Source: JBBILU01 sp037444775 (GTDB lineage Bacteria > Patescibacteriota > Gracilibacteria > BD1-5 > UBA6164). From it: DNA of 49,320 nucleotides. The position numbers were made by a program, and so were the translations under genes. Of the stretch, positions 8,836-20,737 are shown one piece after another. Within the stretch, counting starts at the first letter, position 1. Each line of letters starts with the position of its first letter. The DNA lies in contig JBBILU010000007.1 in the NCBI GenBank assembly GCA_037444775.1, positions 1 to 49,320 of the forward strand. The letters are read 5' to 3'. A model generated the notes under the pieces. The model had not been told where the DNA came from, searched no databases, and saw only the letters and a program-made list of their open reading frames with translations.

Positions 8836-11229
8836 CTAAATTGTTTTAATTTTATCTTTTTTTCTCTTCAAAAACAATCTAGTTTCTTGTATAAGAGTTA
8901 AAATAATTAAAGTGAAAAATGTTAATCAAGAGATAATTAAAGCATAGCTATAATAAATTTGTTTTTCATAAATAATTACTGCATATAGGTCTTTTTGTCA
9001 TTTCATTTCATTAGGAATATCTTCTGGATTTAAAAGCCAAGTATTTCATACAAAATTTCACTCAAAATGATTTTTATTATTTACTTCAGGTTTATTTAAT
9101 AACCTTATATCTTCTAATTCAAGTAATTTTGTTTTATACTGACAAACACTATTTTGAGTTATAGGATAATTTTTATATTCATCTATACAAGGTTTTTCAT
9201 CAAAATACTTTTTATCAACCCATTTAATTTTCCAACTCATCCCAAAAGTTTGGTTCATTTGTAATAAAAATGGTTTTGAGGTATCAAGATTTGAAAGTTT
9301 TATATAATATTTTGTAGGATTTAGAAGTGCTTCTTTTAATGTAATTTGTATATTTTTATTTGTTTCTGGTATTTGAAAATTTTCTATAATTTCTGGTTTA
9401 TGAAAACTTTTACTATCAATTACTACAGGTTTTTTGTTTATATCAATAGTATTATCAAAAAAAGTATCTATTTCTGATTTTATAATATTTGCAGGAGAAT
9501 AAATTTTGTATTGATATTTATCATCATCTTTTAATCAAAATTGAGCAAAGTTTTCATTATCTTGTTTAGTATAGAGATTAGGATTATTTTTAAATTTATC
9601 ATAATATATTTTAGATTCTCAAACATAGTCTTTTGTAGAATAAAAATCAAATTGTCATGGTTCAGCATTTCTAATATCTTTGAAAACAAAAATATTTTTA
9701 AGATTAAATAAAGAATTATTTTGTATATTATTTTTCTCTTTTAAATCATTTACTATGTTATTTAAATCTGCTTGTTTTTGATTTACTATACGAGAATTAT
9801 TAGTAAATAATGTTTGATATAAAGTATTATTTCAAATTTCAAAAGGATATGGAGACCATTCAAAATAAAGTCAAGCTCATGGAAAAAATAAACTAGGATT
9901 TTTTTCAATAGATTCTTTATAAAATGTATTTTGATAATTTATAGGTAAATCTTTTTTTATATCTATAGTTTGAAGTTTTGGATTATCTTTGTAATCTATC
10001 AAAGGATAAATAGATAAGAAACTATAAAAAATAGTAGAAAAAATTAAAATATTTCTAATAAATATTTTCTTAGTATTTTCTAATGAAAAAGATAATAAAT
10101 ATGCTAAAATAGGAATATATAAGACAAAAAGCCAATTTGTATTATTTGCTATAAATGGAAAGTATTTATAAGCAATATCTATGAATATTTCTTTATCTAT
10201 AAATTTTGGTGAAATATTTATAAATATAATAAATAAAAATATTCAACTAAGATAATAAACTAATTTATCTTTTATTCTTGAATTTATAAATAGAGAATAA
10301 ATAAAAATTCCTAATATAAAAATTACTGAATAAATTTCAAAAAATAAAGTCTTTTGAAATTCTCAAGCAAAATTTCAAGTAATTTCTTTTATAACAAAAG
10401 CATTCCAAAATCAACTATTTTGTATCAAATTGTATAACCATTCTCATACTTGTATATGACTAGAAGCATAATTTCATAATCAAGAAAAATATTCTTTATC
10501 TCAATTAAAATATGGAAAAATAAAAGCAAATAAAAATGGAGTAAATATTAGTAAATGGAAAATTATAAATATAATTAATTCTTTCTTTTTATTTAAAAAA
10601 ATATCTTTTATAAATGAAAAATAATAAAATCAAATTAAAATTAAAAATAATCAGTATAATCAAGTTATTCTAGTATAGGAAAGAAGAAAATAAAATCATA
10701 TTCAAGATAAAAATAAATATAAATATTTTTTTTCTTTAAAATATCAATGAATTCATAGTAATATAAAAAAAATTGATGAATAAGCAAAGATAAATCAAGA
10801 TTCTTGAAAAAAATAAATAGAAATAGGATTAAATAATATAAAAACTATTATATACATTATATTATTAACTATAATGTTATTTCTTTTTAGTAATACATAA
10901 ACTAATATATAATTTATTGTTAAAAAAAATATTTGTATATATTCTAATGGTAAAAAATAAATTATATAATTTAACAATCTTGTTGAATAAAATGACATTG
11001 AATCAGCTCAAAATATACTTCAAAAATCAAAATTCCATCAAAAAAATCACATATAAAAATAATCTATAATTTTATATTCATTTATAGGATAAAAAGATGT
11101 ATCTAAATATAACCAATATCCTTCACTAAATAAAAGAAATGCATTAGAAAATAAAAAAAATAAAAAAAGTATTATTTTCATATTATTATTTATTATTAAA
11201 TTTAATCTTTTCATATTTCATAAAATCAT
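8836..11229 (-). CDS. Very large polytopic membrane protein, GT-C/YfhO-like
   Basis: A 797-aa protein: about ten or more TM helices in the first 430 residues, then a roughly 330-residue extracytoplasmic domain (Asn/Lys/Tyr-rich, with two Cys) and a final TM helix followed by a basic KRKKDKIK tail. This layout is shared with bacterial membrane proteins that extend or modify surface glycans (YfhO-like, arabinosyltransferase-like), but no motif fixes the activity. The ATG at 11229 gives MILGNMKRLN; an in-frame ATG at 11214 is as likely. The start overlaps the decayed ATPase remnant. The 89 bp downstream to the flippase contain nothing notable. Confidence 0.75.
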
Positions 11230-11638
11230 TTTTTTATAAGAAATCTTATAGCTTTTTCATTATCTATTTTATATCTTTCTATTAAATCTTTATAAAATAA
11301 AATATCAAAATAAGTTTTTAAAATTTCTGTTTTTACTATGCTGTTTTTACTAATTACAAGCTCAGGAAAAGTACCATATTTTAATCTTCTGTATTAATAA
11401 TCTCTCCCTTATATATTGAAAAATCAATAAAAACAACTTGATGTAAACTATAGTATCATTTAACTATTAAATCTAATATAAATTGAAACATTAAATAAGT
11501 TTTTCAAACTCTTCTAGCTCAAATAAAAGAAATAATTTTATTTAAATCTAATAGTTCATCATAAAAAACATAATCTCTTTTTTTGAAATCAATATTTTTT
11601 ATTTTTTCTTGATTATCTTTTATTATTTGTGAAAACAT
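11202..11638 (-). pseudogene. Internally deleted DUF4143-type AAA ATPase remnant
   Basis: The N-terminal piece (11638-11381, 85 aa) has GARRVGKTY, a Walker A with TGA-encoded Gly, and then stops. The next frame continues YGTFPELVIS...KTYFDILFYKDLIERYKI, which corresponds to the middle of the same family (compare the intact gene at 13791-15062). Walker B, sensor and the C-terminal DUF4143 part are gone. This is a large internal deletion joined out of frame. The 3' end now overlaps the start of the 797-aa membrane gene. Confidence 0.8.
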
Positions 11639-11730
11639 TTTATTCTTTATTTATAAGTAAAAAAAATATATTTTATTCTTCATATAAAAAGAAAATAATT
11701 ATTTTTTAGAATAATTCAAATTTATTTTTT

Positions 11731-11799
11731 CTATCGTCCCGTTTCAAATCCGACCAGTTTTGTTAGATTCAAAACTTGGACTTAAAAACTTATAAAATT
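11731..11799 (+). repeat. Structured GC-rich repeat, copy 3
   Basis: The core is identical to copies 1 and 4, including the GTTTTGTTAGATTCAAAAC hairpin; homology to copy 4 ends at about 11799. It begins six bases beyond the stop of the DUF4143 ATPase gene, the same 3' position that copy 4 holds relative to another ATPase gene. Confidence 0.9.
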
Positions 11800-11804
11800 T
11801 AATA

Positions 11805-13049
11805 TTACAAAATATTTTCTAAATTATATATTTTTATATGTCTAATTCAATTACTTATTCAAAAATCTATATCATCAAATGAAATAACATATTTTTCCCA
11901 ATTATCTTTTATTTCTTCAAGTGAAGAATATTCTCTTGCTATAATATCTTCTGATCCAAGTAAATAACAAACTTGAAAATATTTTATTATTCAATTTTTT
12001 TCAGCTATAAAATCAATTTCTTTTCAGTTTGAAAGTCTTCAGATTTTTATACTATATCACTTTCTTTTTAATTCCAAAAACACATAGTTTTCTATAAGTT
12101 TTCAAATATCCCTTTTTATATCAAATCAAACTAAACTATTTCTCAAACCTAAATCTCAAACATAATATTTATTATAAATCTCAAAGTATTTTTTAGTATC
12201 TGGATCTACTGATTTTATGAGTTCTAGCATATAAACTTTTAATCCATAATCCAAATAATTCAAAACAGTTTCTGGAGATATTTTAATTTTTTGTGATTTA
12301 AGATAATCACTGATACTTTTTGCTGAAAATATATTTCAAACATTAGCAAAAATATATTTATACAAATTTTCAAAAAAATCTATGTTTCTGAGTCAGAAAT
12401 TTGCAACTATATCTTTTAGTAAAATAGTAGAATAAATTCATTTTAGATAATCAAAAATAATTTTATCATCAAAATTTACACCAAAAATTCATGGAAGTCA
12501 TCAATATTTCATATATTCTAAAAAAAGCTCACTAGATTTAGTTTTTTGCGAAAATAGAGAATATTCACTATAACTAAGAGGATAAACTTCGAATTCTATA
12601 TATCTTCCAGTTATAAGAGTTGAAAGCTCACTTGAAAGCATATTTGAATTACTTCATGTTATAAATATTTCTGCATTCTTTTGATAAATTGACAAGATGC
12701 TATTTACAAATTTTTCCCATCACTGTATCTCCTGAATTTCATCTATTCAAATAAATATTTTTTTACCAGTATCTATATTTTGTAAAAATTTTTTAAATTC
12801 TGAGTACAAATCATTATAATCTCTAATAAAATCAAATTCTAAATCTTCTTTATTTATATAAAAAACATTATTTTTAGTTGTATAATCAGTTTTTATAATA
12901 TCTTGAATTAGATATTTCAAAAGATAACTTTTTCAAACTCTTCTCATTCAAGTTATCACTTTTATTACATTGCTACCCAAATATTTTTTCAGTCAATTAT
13001 TGTAAAAAGATCTTTCTAGAATTTTTTCTTTAAGTATTTCAGCTATCAT
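11805..13049 (-). CDS. AAA ATPase with DUF4143 domain
   Basis: A 414-aa protein. An N-terminal AAA+ domain carries Walker A GMRRVGKSY (about residue 34), Walker B KIFIGIDEIQ and sensor-like FITGSNSNML. The C-terminal DUF4143 half has a PD-(D/E)xK-like IDFIAEKNGIIKYFQVCY strand pattern (D-x-n-x-QVCY). Members of this abundant family have no settled function; some are linked to defence or mobile loci. The 3' end meets repeat copy 3. It is one of five such loci in the window. All key Gly residues are TGA. Confidence 0.9.
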
Positions 13050-13287
13050 TGAAAAATAGTTATATCCTAATATAAGTTTCAGCTATATATGAAAATATAT
13101 TATTTAAATTTATTTAAAAATCAAATTATTATGATATTTTACCATTATTAAACTTTTTTCTAAAATGATTATATTATTTGACAAAGATATTTTTATAATC
13201 ATTTTTTTATAAATTCATATTTTTTACTTAAGTCCTAAAATATCTAAACTTTTTAGTAAAAATATCCTAAAAAATATAAAGTTAATT
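13050..13287. other. Non-coding stretch with a weak hairpin
   Basis: AT-rich sequence between the GT2 gene end and the ATPase start. A hairpin AAAGTTAAT/ATTAACTTT (13278-13302) overlaps the GT2 stop and may terminate that transcript. No ORF or promoter can be singled out. Confidence 0.5.
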
Positions 13288-13770
13288 TTACTTATTAACT
13301 TTATTAAATAACCACAATACAAACTTTGGTGGTAGAAACTGCATAAACCAAGTTCAAATATAAAAAATAATTCATTTAAAAGTTATTTTATATCAAAGTT
13401 TTATTGCTTTTCTTCTTGCTTTGAGAGTATTTTTAATCATCAATTTTTGTTNNNNNNNNNNNNNNNNNNNNNNNNNNNNNNNNNNNNNNNNNNNNNNNNN
13501 NNNNNNNNNNNNNNNNNNNNNNNNNNNNNNNNNNNNNNNNNNNNNNNNNNNATTCTCTTCATTTTTAATAGCAATTATTCTATTATCTTTTTTAGCATAC
13601 TCTTCTATAATATTCCAACTATTATCTGTGCTTCAATCATCAATGATTATAAACTCAAAATCACTAAAAGTTTGATTCAATATACTTTCAATTGCTTCTC
13701 AAATATATTTTTCACAATTATAATTTGGCATTATAACAGATATCTTCGGTTTTTTGCTATTTTCTATCAT
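13288..13770 (-). CDS. Family 2 glycosyltransferase, interrupted by an N gap
   Basis: The N-terminal 73 residues are clear GT2: KISVIMPNYNCEKYIGEAIESILNQ followed by FIIIDDGSTDNSW, the nucleotide-sugar binding start. The C-terminal 53 residues (LKARRKAIKLGYK...FLPPKFVLWLF) match the usual tail. Between them are 100 N. A normal GT2 of this type is 250-330 aa, so the real missing segment must be several hundred bases longer than the gap shown. Probably a complete gene in the genome, adding a sugar to a lipid-linked glycan. Confidence 0.85.
13452..13551. other. Scaffold gap (100 N)
   Basis: Exactly 100 N, a conventional placeholder. No sequence overlap between its flanks is visible, unlike the second gap. 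It lies inside the GT2 gene. Confidence 0.95.
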
Positions 13771-13790
13771 TTTATTTAATTTTTAAAATA

Positions 13791-15062
13791 TTACTTTTCT
13801 AAAATCCATTTATAAAAAGGAATGACTTTTATTGTTTTTCAATCAATTTTTATTTCTTTTTCTTGCTCAAAAGTTATTAAAATTGAATTATTAATATTAA
13901 ATTTATTCATTCAATCTAAACATCAAGAAACTTCTCTATCATAATTTTGCTCATTTAGTTCATAACAAACCTGAAAGACTATATTTTCTTTTTTATTTAT
14001 GATAAAATCAGTTTCACTTCAATTTCTTAAAAAGAAAATATATTCCCCAAATTTTCTATAAAGCTCGATAAATACAATATTTTCTAATAATTTTCAATAG
14101 TTATTTGAAAAATTAAATGAAATAGCATTTAAAAATCAATTATCGAAAAGATACATCTTTTTTAATGTTTGTTTATTTAGTGAATATTCAAATTTGGATA
14201 AACCTTTTGAAAAATAAATAATGTCTAAATATTCTACAAAATCATATAAATCATTTTTATCAAACTTTAATCATTTTGATTTTAGATTATTTCAAATCTT
14301 ATTTATAGAATATTCACTTGTAGTTGATTGGATTAATTGTTTTACAAATTCTTTTAAAACTATAACATTTTTTATTTTATATCTTTCTATAATATCATTA
14401 TAAAGCATTACATCAAAATATTCCTGAAGAGTCTTTACTTTTAAATCTTGCGAAAAATTAATTATTTCTGGAAATCATCACCATTTTATAAATTCTCTTT
14501 GTAAATTTAAAATTTTTGCTTTATCTTTTGTTGTATATATATTTAATTCTTCTCATTTAAAATCTAAAAATTCCTTAAAAGATAGTGGTAATAGCTCATA
14601 ACTTAGACTTCTTCATCTCAAATTTGTTGAAATTTCTTTACTTAAAAGCTTTGCATTCGATCAAGTAATAAATATATTCTCTATTCATTCATCATAAATT
14701 CTTCTTACAAATTTTTCCCAATTATTTATATTTTGTATTTCATCAAAGAAAAAATAACATTCTTTTAGATTTTTATTATTATATAATTCTAAATAAGAAT
14801 CAATCAATAATTGTAAATTTTTTCAATCTATATTTATTCTTTCATCTTCAAAATTGATAAATATGATATTTTCTTTATTTATTCAAGATTTAATTAAATC
14901 ATTTATTATCTTGTATAAATAATAACTTTTTCATGATCTTCTTGGTCAAATTATAGATATAATTTTTCATGTATTTAATTCGATTTCTAAATCTCTATTC
15001 ATAATAGTTTTAAATTCACTATTGTGAAAATTAGAAATAATTTCTTTAAATATATTTTTCAT
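13791..15062 (-). CDS. AAA ATPase with DUF4143 domain
   Basis: A 423-aa protein. Walker A is GPRRSGKSY (about residue 38), Walker B CYFFFDEIQ, sensor region FITGSNAKLL and arginine-finger-like LRGRSLSYELLPLSF. The DUF4143 half contains NWSETDFIINKKENIVFQVCYEL. Same family as the genes at 11805, 28079 and 41722 but clearly divergent. It lies between glycosyltransferase genes, 20 bases upstream of the gapped GT2, so it may share their transcript, though it is more likely a mobile insertion in the locus. No GC-rich repeat is found at its 3' end. Confidence 0.9.
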
Positions 15063-15077
15063 ATTTATTTATGTTTA

Positions 15078-15136
15078 TTTTTATTTATTTAAATTCAAGA
15101 AATATTATAATTTTTATTTATTTAAATTCAAGAAAT
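15078..15136 (+). repeat. Short tandem duplication, 26-bp units, 33-bp period
   Basis: TTTTTATTTATTTAAATTCAAGAAAT occurs at 15078-15103 and 15111-15136, in the leader of the ATPase gene. No other structure is evident. Confidence 0.75.
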
Positions 15137-15173
15137 AATTATTTTTATTTTCTCATCACATTTTATTTAATTT

Positions 15174-16109
15174 TTAAAAATTAACTTTTTCACTTTCTAT
15201 GTAAACTGGTCTATCCCTCGTTTCATTATAAATTCTTCAAATATATTCTCCTAAAATCCACATAAATATAAACTGTAATCACATAAAACCAAATCACAAA
15301 ACACTTAACCATTTATAAAGAGGATATATAACATTATTAAAAGTTGCATCATAAAATATATAACAAAAAAATAAAAATGATACAATAATCATAAAAAAAC
15401 CTATAAAGGCTCATATTTTCAAAGGAAAAGTTGAAAAATTTAGAATTCCATCCATAGCAAGCTTTATCATCTTTTTCCAAGTATATCAAGTTTCTCAATG
15501 TATCCTCTCTGGTCTATCAAAATCAACAAAAGTTGTTCTAAATCATATCCGTGCAAACATTCATCTAATATATCTATCTTTTTCTGAAAGTTTTAAAAAA
15601 GCTTGTAAAACTTTTTTATCAATAAGTCTAAAATCTCAAACATTTCTAGGAATATCTGTATCTGAGATTTGAGCATGAAATTTATAGTACCAAATTGCTG
15701 TATGTTTTTTAAAAAAATTATCATTCCTATTTGTTCTTCTTGCATAAACAACTTCAAAACCATTTTCCCATTCCTGAATCATATCAACTACAAGAAAAGG
15801 AGGATCTTGCATATCACAATCCATACTTATTATAGCATCTCAACTTGCATTATGAAGTCATGCAGAAATAGCTCATTGATGACCAAAATTCCTACTCAGA
15901 TTTATTCATTTTACTCTTAAGTCATTTTTACATAATTTCACTATTTCATTCCAAGTATTATCAGGACTTCAATCATTTATGAAAATAATTTCATAATTAT
16001 ATTTTTTTTCTAATAATTTAAATATTTTCACCAATTCTTCATAAATTAATGAAATATTTTTTTCTTCTCTATAAGAAGGTAAAACTACTGAAATTACTTT
16101 TTTTTCCAT
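15174..16109 (-). CDS. DPM/ArnC-type family 2 glycosyltransferase
   Basis: A 311-aa protein. N-terminal GT2 fold: VISVVLPSYREEKNI, FINDGSPDNTW, SRNFGHQWAISAGL and DCDMQDPP (the D-x-D-like metal site). Two C-terminal TM helices follow and the tail ends RIYNETRDRPVY. This arrangement is that of dolichyl/undecaprenyl-phosphate sugar transferases, which make the lipid-linked donors used by GT-C enzymes such as the large membrane proteins downstream. It overlaps the upstream GT2 gene by 16 bases. Confidence 0.92.
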
Positions 16110-16975
16110 TTTATATTATTACAAAATAATCATAAAGCTCCACTTCCAAATTCTAAAGTTTTTAAAGCCAAAACTCAAAGTGCTAAACAAGGTTTTGTAT
16201 AAAATCTTTTACTTTTCAAAAAAATCATATATCTATGAAAAATTCCCATTTGATTATTCCCAATCTCTGTAATCCCAATTTCTTGAACTTTTTTCTTATA
16301 TTTATCTAAACTTTTTCCATAATAAAACTTTTTTGCAAACCATTTTCACATAGAAATATCTCATTCATTATGAAGAATATATGATTTTATTCTCAATTTA
16401 CAAGATTTATTAAGTTTTGCCTCTATTTTCTGTGGTAAAAGAGATTCTTCAAAAAATATCAAATCTTCTTCAAAACCTCAAACACTTTTTACATCTTCAA
16501 GTTTAAAAAACCTTGCTGATTCTATATTTGTTTTTCCATAAAAACTTCTTTCAAAATCCCTGATTTTTACAAAAAGTCACTTTCAAAAACTTTTTTCTGG
16601 AATACAAATTCATCAAATATTTTCATTTTCTGAAAATAAGTTCACACATTCACTAATTATTTGTGGAGATAATTCCATATCACTGTCAATAAAACAAACA
16701 TATTTTCATTTTGCTTTCTCTATTCAATAATTTTTTTGTGTTGTTCTTTCTGGTCATTTATTAAAAAAATTTTTAGTGTATTTTAAAGCAATTTCTTTTG
16801 TTTTGTCTTTTGAATTATTATCAACAACTATTATTTCTATAAAATCCCCCTTTAATTCAACATTATTAAGTTGAGCAAAAGGTATTTGATTTTTTATAGA
16901 TTCCAAACATTTTCAAATAAACTTTTCACTATTATATGTTGGAATAATTACTGAAATTAATGGTTTTTCTAACAT
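16094..16975 (-). CDS. Family 2 glycosyltransferase
   Basis: A 293-aa protein: PLISVIIPTYNSEKFIGKCL at the N-terminus, VVDNNSKDKT, and CFIDSDMELSP as the D-x-D metal-binding site, about residue 95. The C-terminal part has FARFFKLEDV-like acceptor region and a weakly hydrophobic end but no clear TM pair. It starts one base after the stop of the upstream GT2 and ends inside the next one, so the three genes form a tight operon. The sugar transferred cannot be told. Confidence 0.9.
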
Positions 16976-16976
16976 C

Positions 16977-17924
16977 TTATTTTAAATTAATTTTATCTTT
17001 TATTATATAAAGTGGTCTTCAAATTACTTCTTCGTGAATTCTTGCTATATACAAAGCTATTAATCACAAACTCATCAAAACTATTCAGATAAATAATGTA
17101 TTAAATACAACAACTATACCCAAATTAGTAAAATTAAAATTAAATACTTTAAGTTTATCCAAAATCATTACAAAAAGTAAAATTGAAGAAAAAATTGTAA
17201 CTAAAAGTCACAAATATCAAACCAACTTCAAGGGGAAAATTGAAAAAGAAGTTAAGCTATTTATTGCTAAATTATATAATTTCAAATAATTATAACTAGG
17301 TTTTCTTCAATCTGGATTAGGTAAAGCATCAAAAACAAGAGAAATTTTATTAAAGCCTATCATATCAACTATTCATCTATATAGCCTATTTCTTTCTGTA
17401 AATGTAAGAAAAATATCTACAACTTTTCTATCTAATAATCTATAATCTGTCGTTCAAGACTCCATTTTTACATCCGATATAAAATTAAACACAAAATAAA
17501 AAACCTTTGAAAAAATTTTTTTCAAAAAAGAAGCTCATTTTATTTTTGGTCTAATATTATAAACTATTTCATATCAATTTTCCCAGTTTTTTATAAAATC
17601 TGGTAATTTATTAACAGGATGCTGTCAATCAACATCAATTGTAATAACACAATCTCATTTTGACTTTTCAATTCAAGCCGTTAAAGCAATTTCTTTTCAG
17701 AAATTTCTACTAAAATTTATTCATATAACTTTTTCATCTTTTTTACATAATTTAACTATTTCTAACCAAGTATTATCTAGGCTTCAATCATTTACATAAA
17801 TAATTTCATAATCATATTTATCTTTTAATAAAGCTAATATTTTTATTAATTCTAAATATATTATAGAAATATTTTTTTCTTCTCTAAAACAAGGTAAAAC
17901 TACGGATATTACTTTTTTTTGCAT
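16977..17924 (-). CDS. DPM-type family 2 glycosyltransferase
   Basis: A 315-aa paralogue of the 15174 product: VISVVLPCFREEKNI, YVNDGSLDNTW, SRNFGKEIALTAGI and TIDVDGQHPV for the metal site, then two C-terminal TM helices and a RIHEEVIGRPLY tail. It is probably the first gene of the three-gene glycosyltransferase operon, transcribed away from ftsK. Presumably it makes a polyprenyl-phosphate sugar at the membrane. Confidence 0.92.
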
Positions 17925-18014
17925 ATATTTTTTACTAGAAAATTATATTTTTTGGGAGTATATAAAAAAAACAAAAATAGCAAAATAAAAAAAATTGTTT
18001 TAAAATATTTTTTC

Positions 18015-18042
18015 TTTGATTTTTTAAAAATTCAAATATAAT
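18015..18042 (+). promoter_or_regulatory. Putative ftsK promoter
   Basis: TTTGAT (18015-18020), 16-bp spacer, TATAAT (18037-18042), 30 bases before the GTG. It lies in the divergent region 17925-18072, which otherwise shows only A/T runs. Confidence 0.45.
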
Positions 18043-18072
18043 CAGTCAAAATAATTTTTAACCAAAAAAGTT

Positions 18073-20319
18073 GTGAGCAAAAACAAAAAAATCATTAATG
18101 AAATAACACCAAAAGTTCCAAAAGAATACAAAAAATATATTCATGCTAGTATATTATCTTTTTTTGCAATTTTAGTAATTTTTTCAGATCCACAAACAAT
18201 TTTATGACATTATCTTTATTTATGAATTTGAAGTTTATTTTGAGTTTATTATAAATGGATTTTTTCTCCTGTTTTAATTTTACTTGCAATTTTTATGTTC
18301 AAAGATGAATGACACCATTTCAATTTACTTAGATTTATAGGTTTAATATTTTATTATTTTTCTATTACAACTTTTTTATGATTTATTTTTAATGATTATG
18401 TAGGATATTTTAATTTTTTTAATTATTTAAAAAATTTATTTTGACTTGAATCTACACTTTTTGTCTGTTTTATACTTTTTGTTTTATCTTTGATAATCCT
18501 TTTTAGATTTTCTCCTGTAAGATTTACAAAAAAAGTTGTTTGAAATGTTCCTACTATTTCTGATATTAAATCAACTTTTACAAATAATTTAAACGAAGAA
18601 AAGGAAGAAATTAAAAAAGAAACTTTGTTTCAATTAAGTAGAAAAGAAGATAAAAAAGAAGATAAGTTTGATAAGAAAAAAGATGAATTAACTCAAATGA
18701 TTGAAGAATTAAAAAGAGAAAAAGAAGAACTAAAAAAAGCTAGAGAAACAAAACAATTAGAAATAAGAGATATTCCTAAAAAAATTGAAATAGAAAAAAA
18801 AGTTCCTGAAAAACTGAAAGATTTTTTTTGAACAAAAGAATCAAATAAAGGTGAAGATTTTTCAAGTCCACAAAAAATAAATACTTCAAATAATTTCACT
18901 TCATGGGAATTACCAAATATAAATTTGCTTGATAATAAATGATGAAATAGTGAAGTTGATTTAAACGAAGTTAGACAAAAAGAGCTAGAAATTCAAGAAA
19001 AATTGCTTCAATTCAAAATTGAAGTAACAATGGAATGATTTAATGTTTGACCAACTGTAATTCAATATAGATTAAAACCAAATGATTGAGTAAAACTTCA
19101 AAGTATAGAAAATCTAAAAAAAGATTTAACTCTGGCTTTACATGCAAAAAGTATCAGAATTCAAGCTCCAATTCCATGACAATGAGTTGTTTGAATAGAA
19201 GTTCCAAATCCTCAAAGACAAGTTGTTTCTTTAAAGGAAATTATTTCTTCAAAAAATTTTACAAATCCGAAAATAAAAATTCCTCTTTGTTTTTGAAAAA
19301 ATGTTAATTGAGAACCTGTAATATGAGACTTAACTAAGATGCCTCATATGCTTGTTGCTGGGCAGACTGCTAGTTGAAAATCTGTTTGAATGAATGCTTT
19401 TTTACTTTCTATGCTTTATAAATTTTCTCCAAGTGATTTAAAAATGATCTTGATAGATCCAAAAATGGTAGAACTTTCAGTTTATAACTGAATTCCTCAC
19501 TTATTGAGTCCAGTAATTACAAATCCTGCAAAAGCTGTAAATGCTTTGAAATGGTGTGTTGCAGAAATGCTTAGAAGATATGATTTAGCAAAAAATATTA
19601 ATGCAAGAAATGTTGAGGAATATAACGAAAAAGTTTCAGCAGAACAAAAGTTGCCATATATTGTAATGGTTGTTGATGAACTTGCAGATTTAATGATGAG
19701 TTGAGATAAAAAAGAAGTAGAAACTTCAATTGCTAGAATTGCACAAATGGCAAGAGCTGTTTGAATGCATTTAATTATCGCAACTCAAAGACCAAGTGTT
19801 GATGTAATTACAGGTCTTATTAAAGCAAATATTCCTTCTCGTGTAGCCTTTACAGTTGCTTCTCAAATTGATTCAAGAACAGTTATTGATAAAGCTGGGG
19901 CTGAAGATTTACTAGGAATGTGAGATATGCTTTACTTCCCTACTTGATCAATGGAACCAGAAAGAGTTCAATGAGTTTATGTTGAAACTCATGAAGTTGA
20001 AGCAGTTGTAAATCAATTGAAATTAACAATTGATCCAGATATGTTGAAAAATCTTCAAGATGATTCTATAACAAGCTGAAAATCAAAATTAGAATGAAGT
20101 ATTTTAGAAAATTATTCTTGAGAGCAAGAAGAAGATCCAGAAATAATTGAAAAAGCTATGGAAGTAGTTAGAGAATCAAAGAAATGAAGTACAAGTTTAA
20201 TCCAAAGAAAACTTTGACTTGGTTATTGAAGAGCTGCAAAAATTCTTGATATTTTAGAAGATTTGTGAGTTGTTTGACCAAGTAATTGAAGTAAACCAAG
20301 AGAAGTTTTTATTGATTAA
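18073..20319 (+). CDS. ftsK: FtsK/SpoIIIE DNA translocase
   Basis: A 748-aa protein with about four N-terminal TM helices, a Lys/Glu-rich coiled-coil linker (about residues 170-270), an alpha domain, a RecA-like motor and a C-terminal gamma winged helix. Walker A AGQTASGKS is near residues 429-437, with the Gly before Lys encoded by TGA. Walker B IVMVVDELADLMM is near 525-540, followed by ATQRPSVDVITGLIKANIPSR. The gamma domain (STSLIQRKLGLGYGRAAKIL) reads KOPS-like sites. It pumps chromosomal DNA through the division septum. The GTG start is chosen as the only in-frame start before TM1. The last codons lie within a 19-bp sequence repeated at the end of higA. Confidence 0.95.
20301..20319 (+). 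repeat. 19-bp direct repeat, left copy (ftsK end)
   Basis: AGAAGTTTTTATTGATTAA, identical to 21016-21034. The two copies bound the higBA module and both encode the last residues EVFID and the stop. Confidence 0.85.
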
Positions 20320-20337
20320 TTTCTAAGTTTCAAAATT

Positions 20338-20691
20338 ATGAAAGAAATAATTCATTATGAAAAAGAAAATTGAGACTGTCCAATAGAAGAGTTTTTCAAT
20401 GAACTTCATCTTAAAAACAAAAAAATGCTTAGCAAGGCTTTATGAAGAATAGAAAACCTTAAGTATTGATTTATTTGATATGAAGATATTAAATTTATAA
20501 AAGACAAACTTTATGAGCTACGAATAAAAGAATCTTCTAATATTTCAAGAATATTTTATTTTACTTATGAATGAAATAAAATTATTCTTCTATATTGAAT
20601 AATAAAAAAATATGCTAAACTTAAAAATAAAGATATTGATTTAGCATTAAAATATAAAGATGATTTTTTGAAAAAAACTTGAAAAATATAG
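20338..20691 (+). CDS. higB: HigB-type toxin (RelE superfamily, phage Gp49-like)
   Basis: A 117-aa protein: GDCPIEEFFNELHLKNKKML near the N-terminus, then LYELRIKESSNISRIFYF and IILLYGIIKKYAKLKNKDIDLALKYKDDF. This is the pattern of HigB/Gp49 ribosome-dependent mRNA endonucleases: a basic KLYELR strand, then a hydrophobic strand, then a helix with K...P/D pairs. It precedes an HTH antitoxin gene, the usual HigBA order. The frame is intact. A 22-bp palindrome overlaps its 3' end. Confidence 0.85.
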
Positions 20692-20706
20692 CATATATGC
20701 TATATT
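20685..20706. promoter_or_regulatory. 22-bp perfect palindrome between higB and higA
   Basis: Perfect dyad centred at 20695/20696 over the higB stop codon and 32 bases before higA. It is a good candidate operator for HigA or an internal control point that lets antitoxin be made separately. Confidence 0.55.
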
Positions 20707-20737
20707 ACTAATGTTTATTTTTTATAAATTTTAAAAT

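Noticed and set aside
13452..13551. A second false gap like the one at 21189
   Set aside because: Its two flanks share no long identical sequence, and the gene around it clearly lacks coding length.
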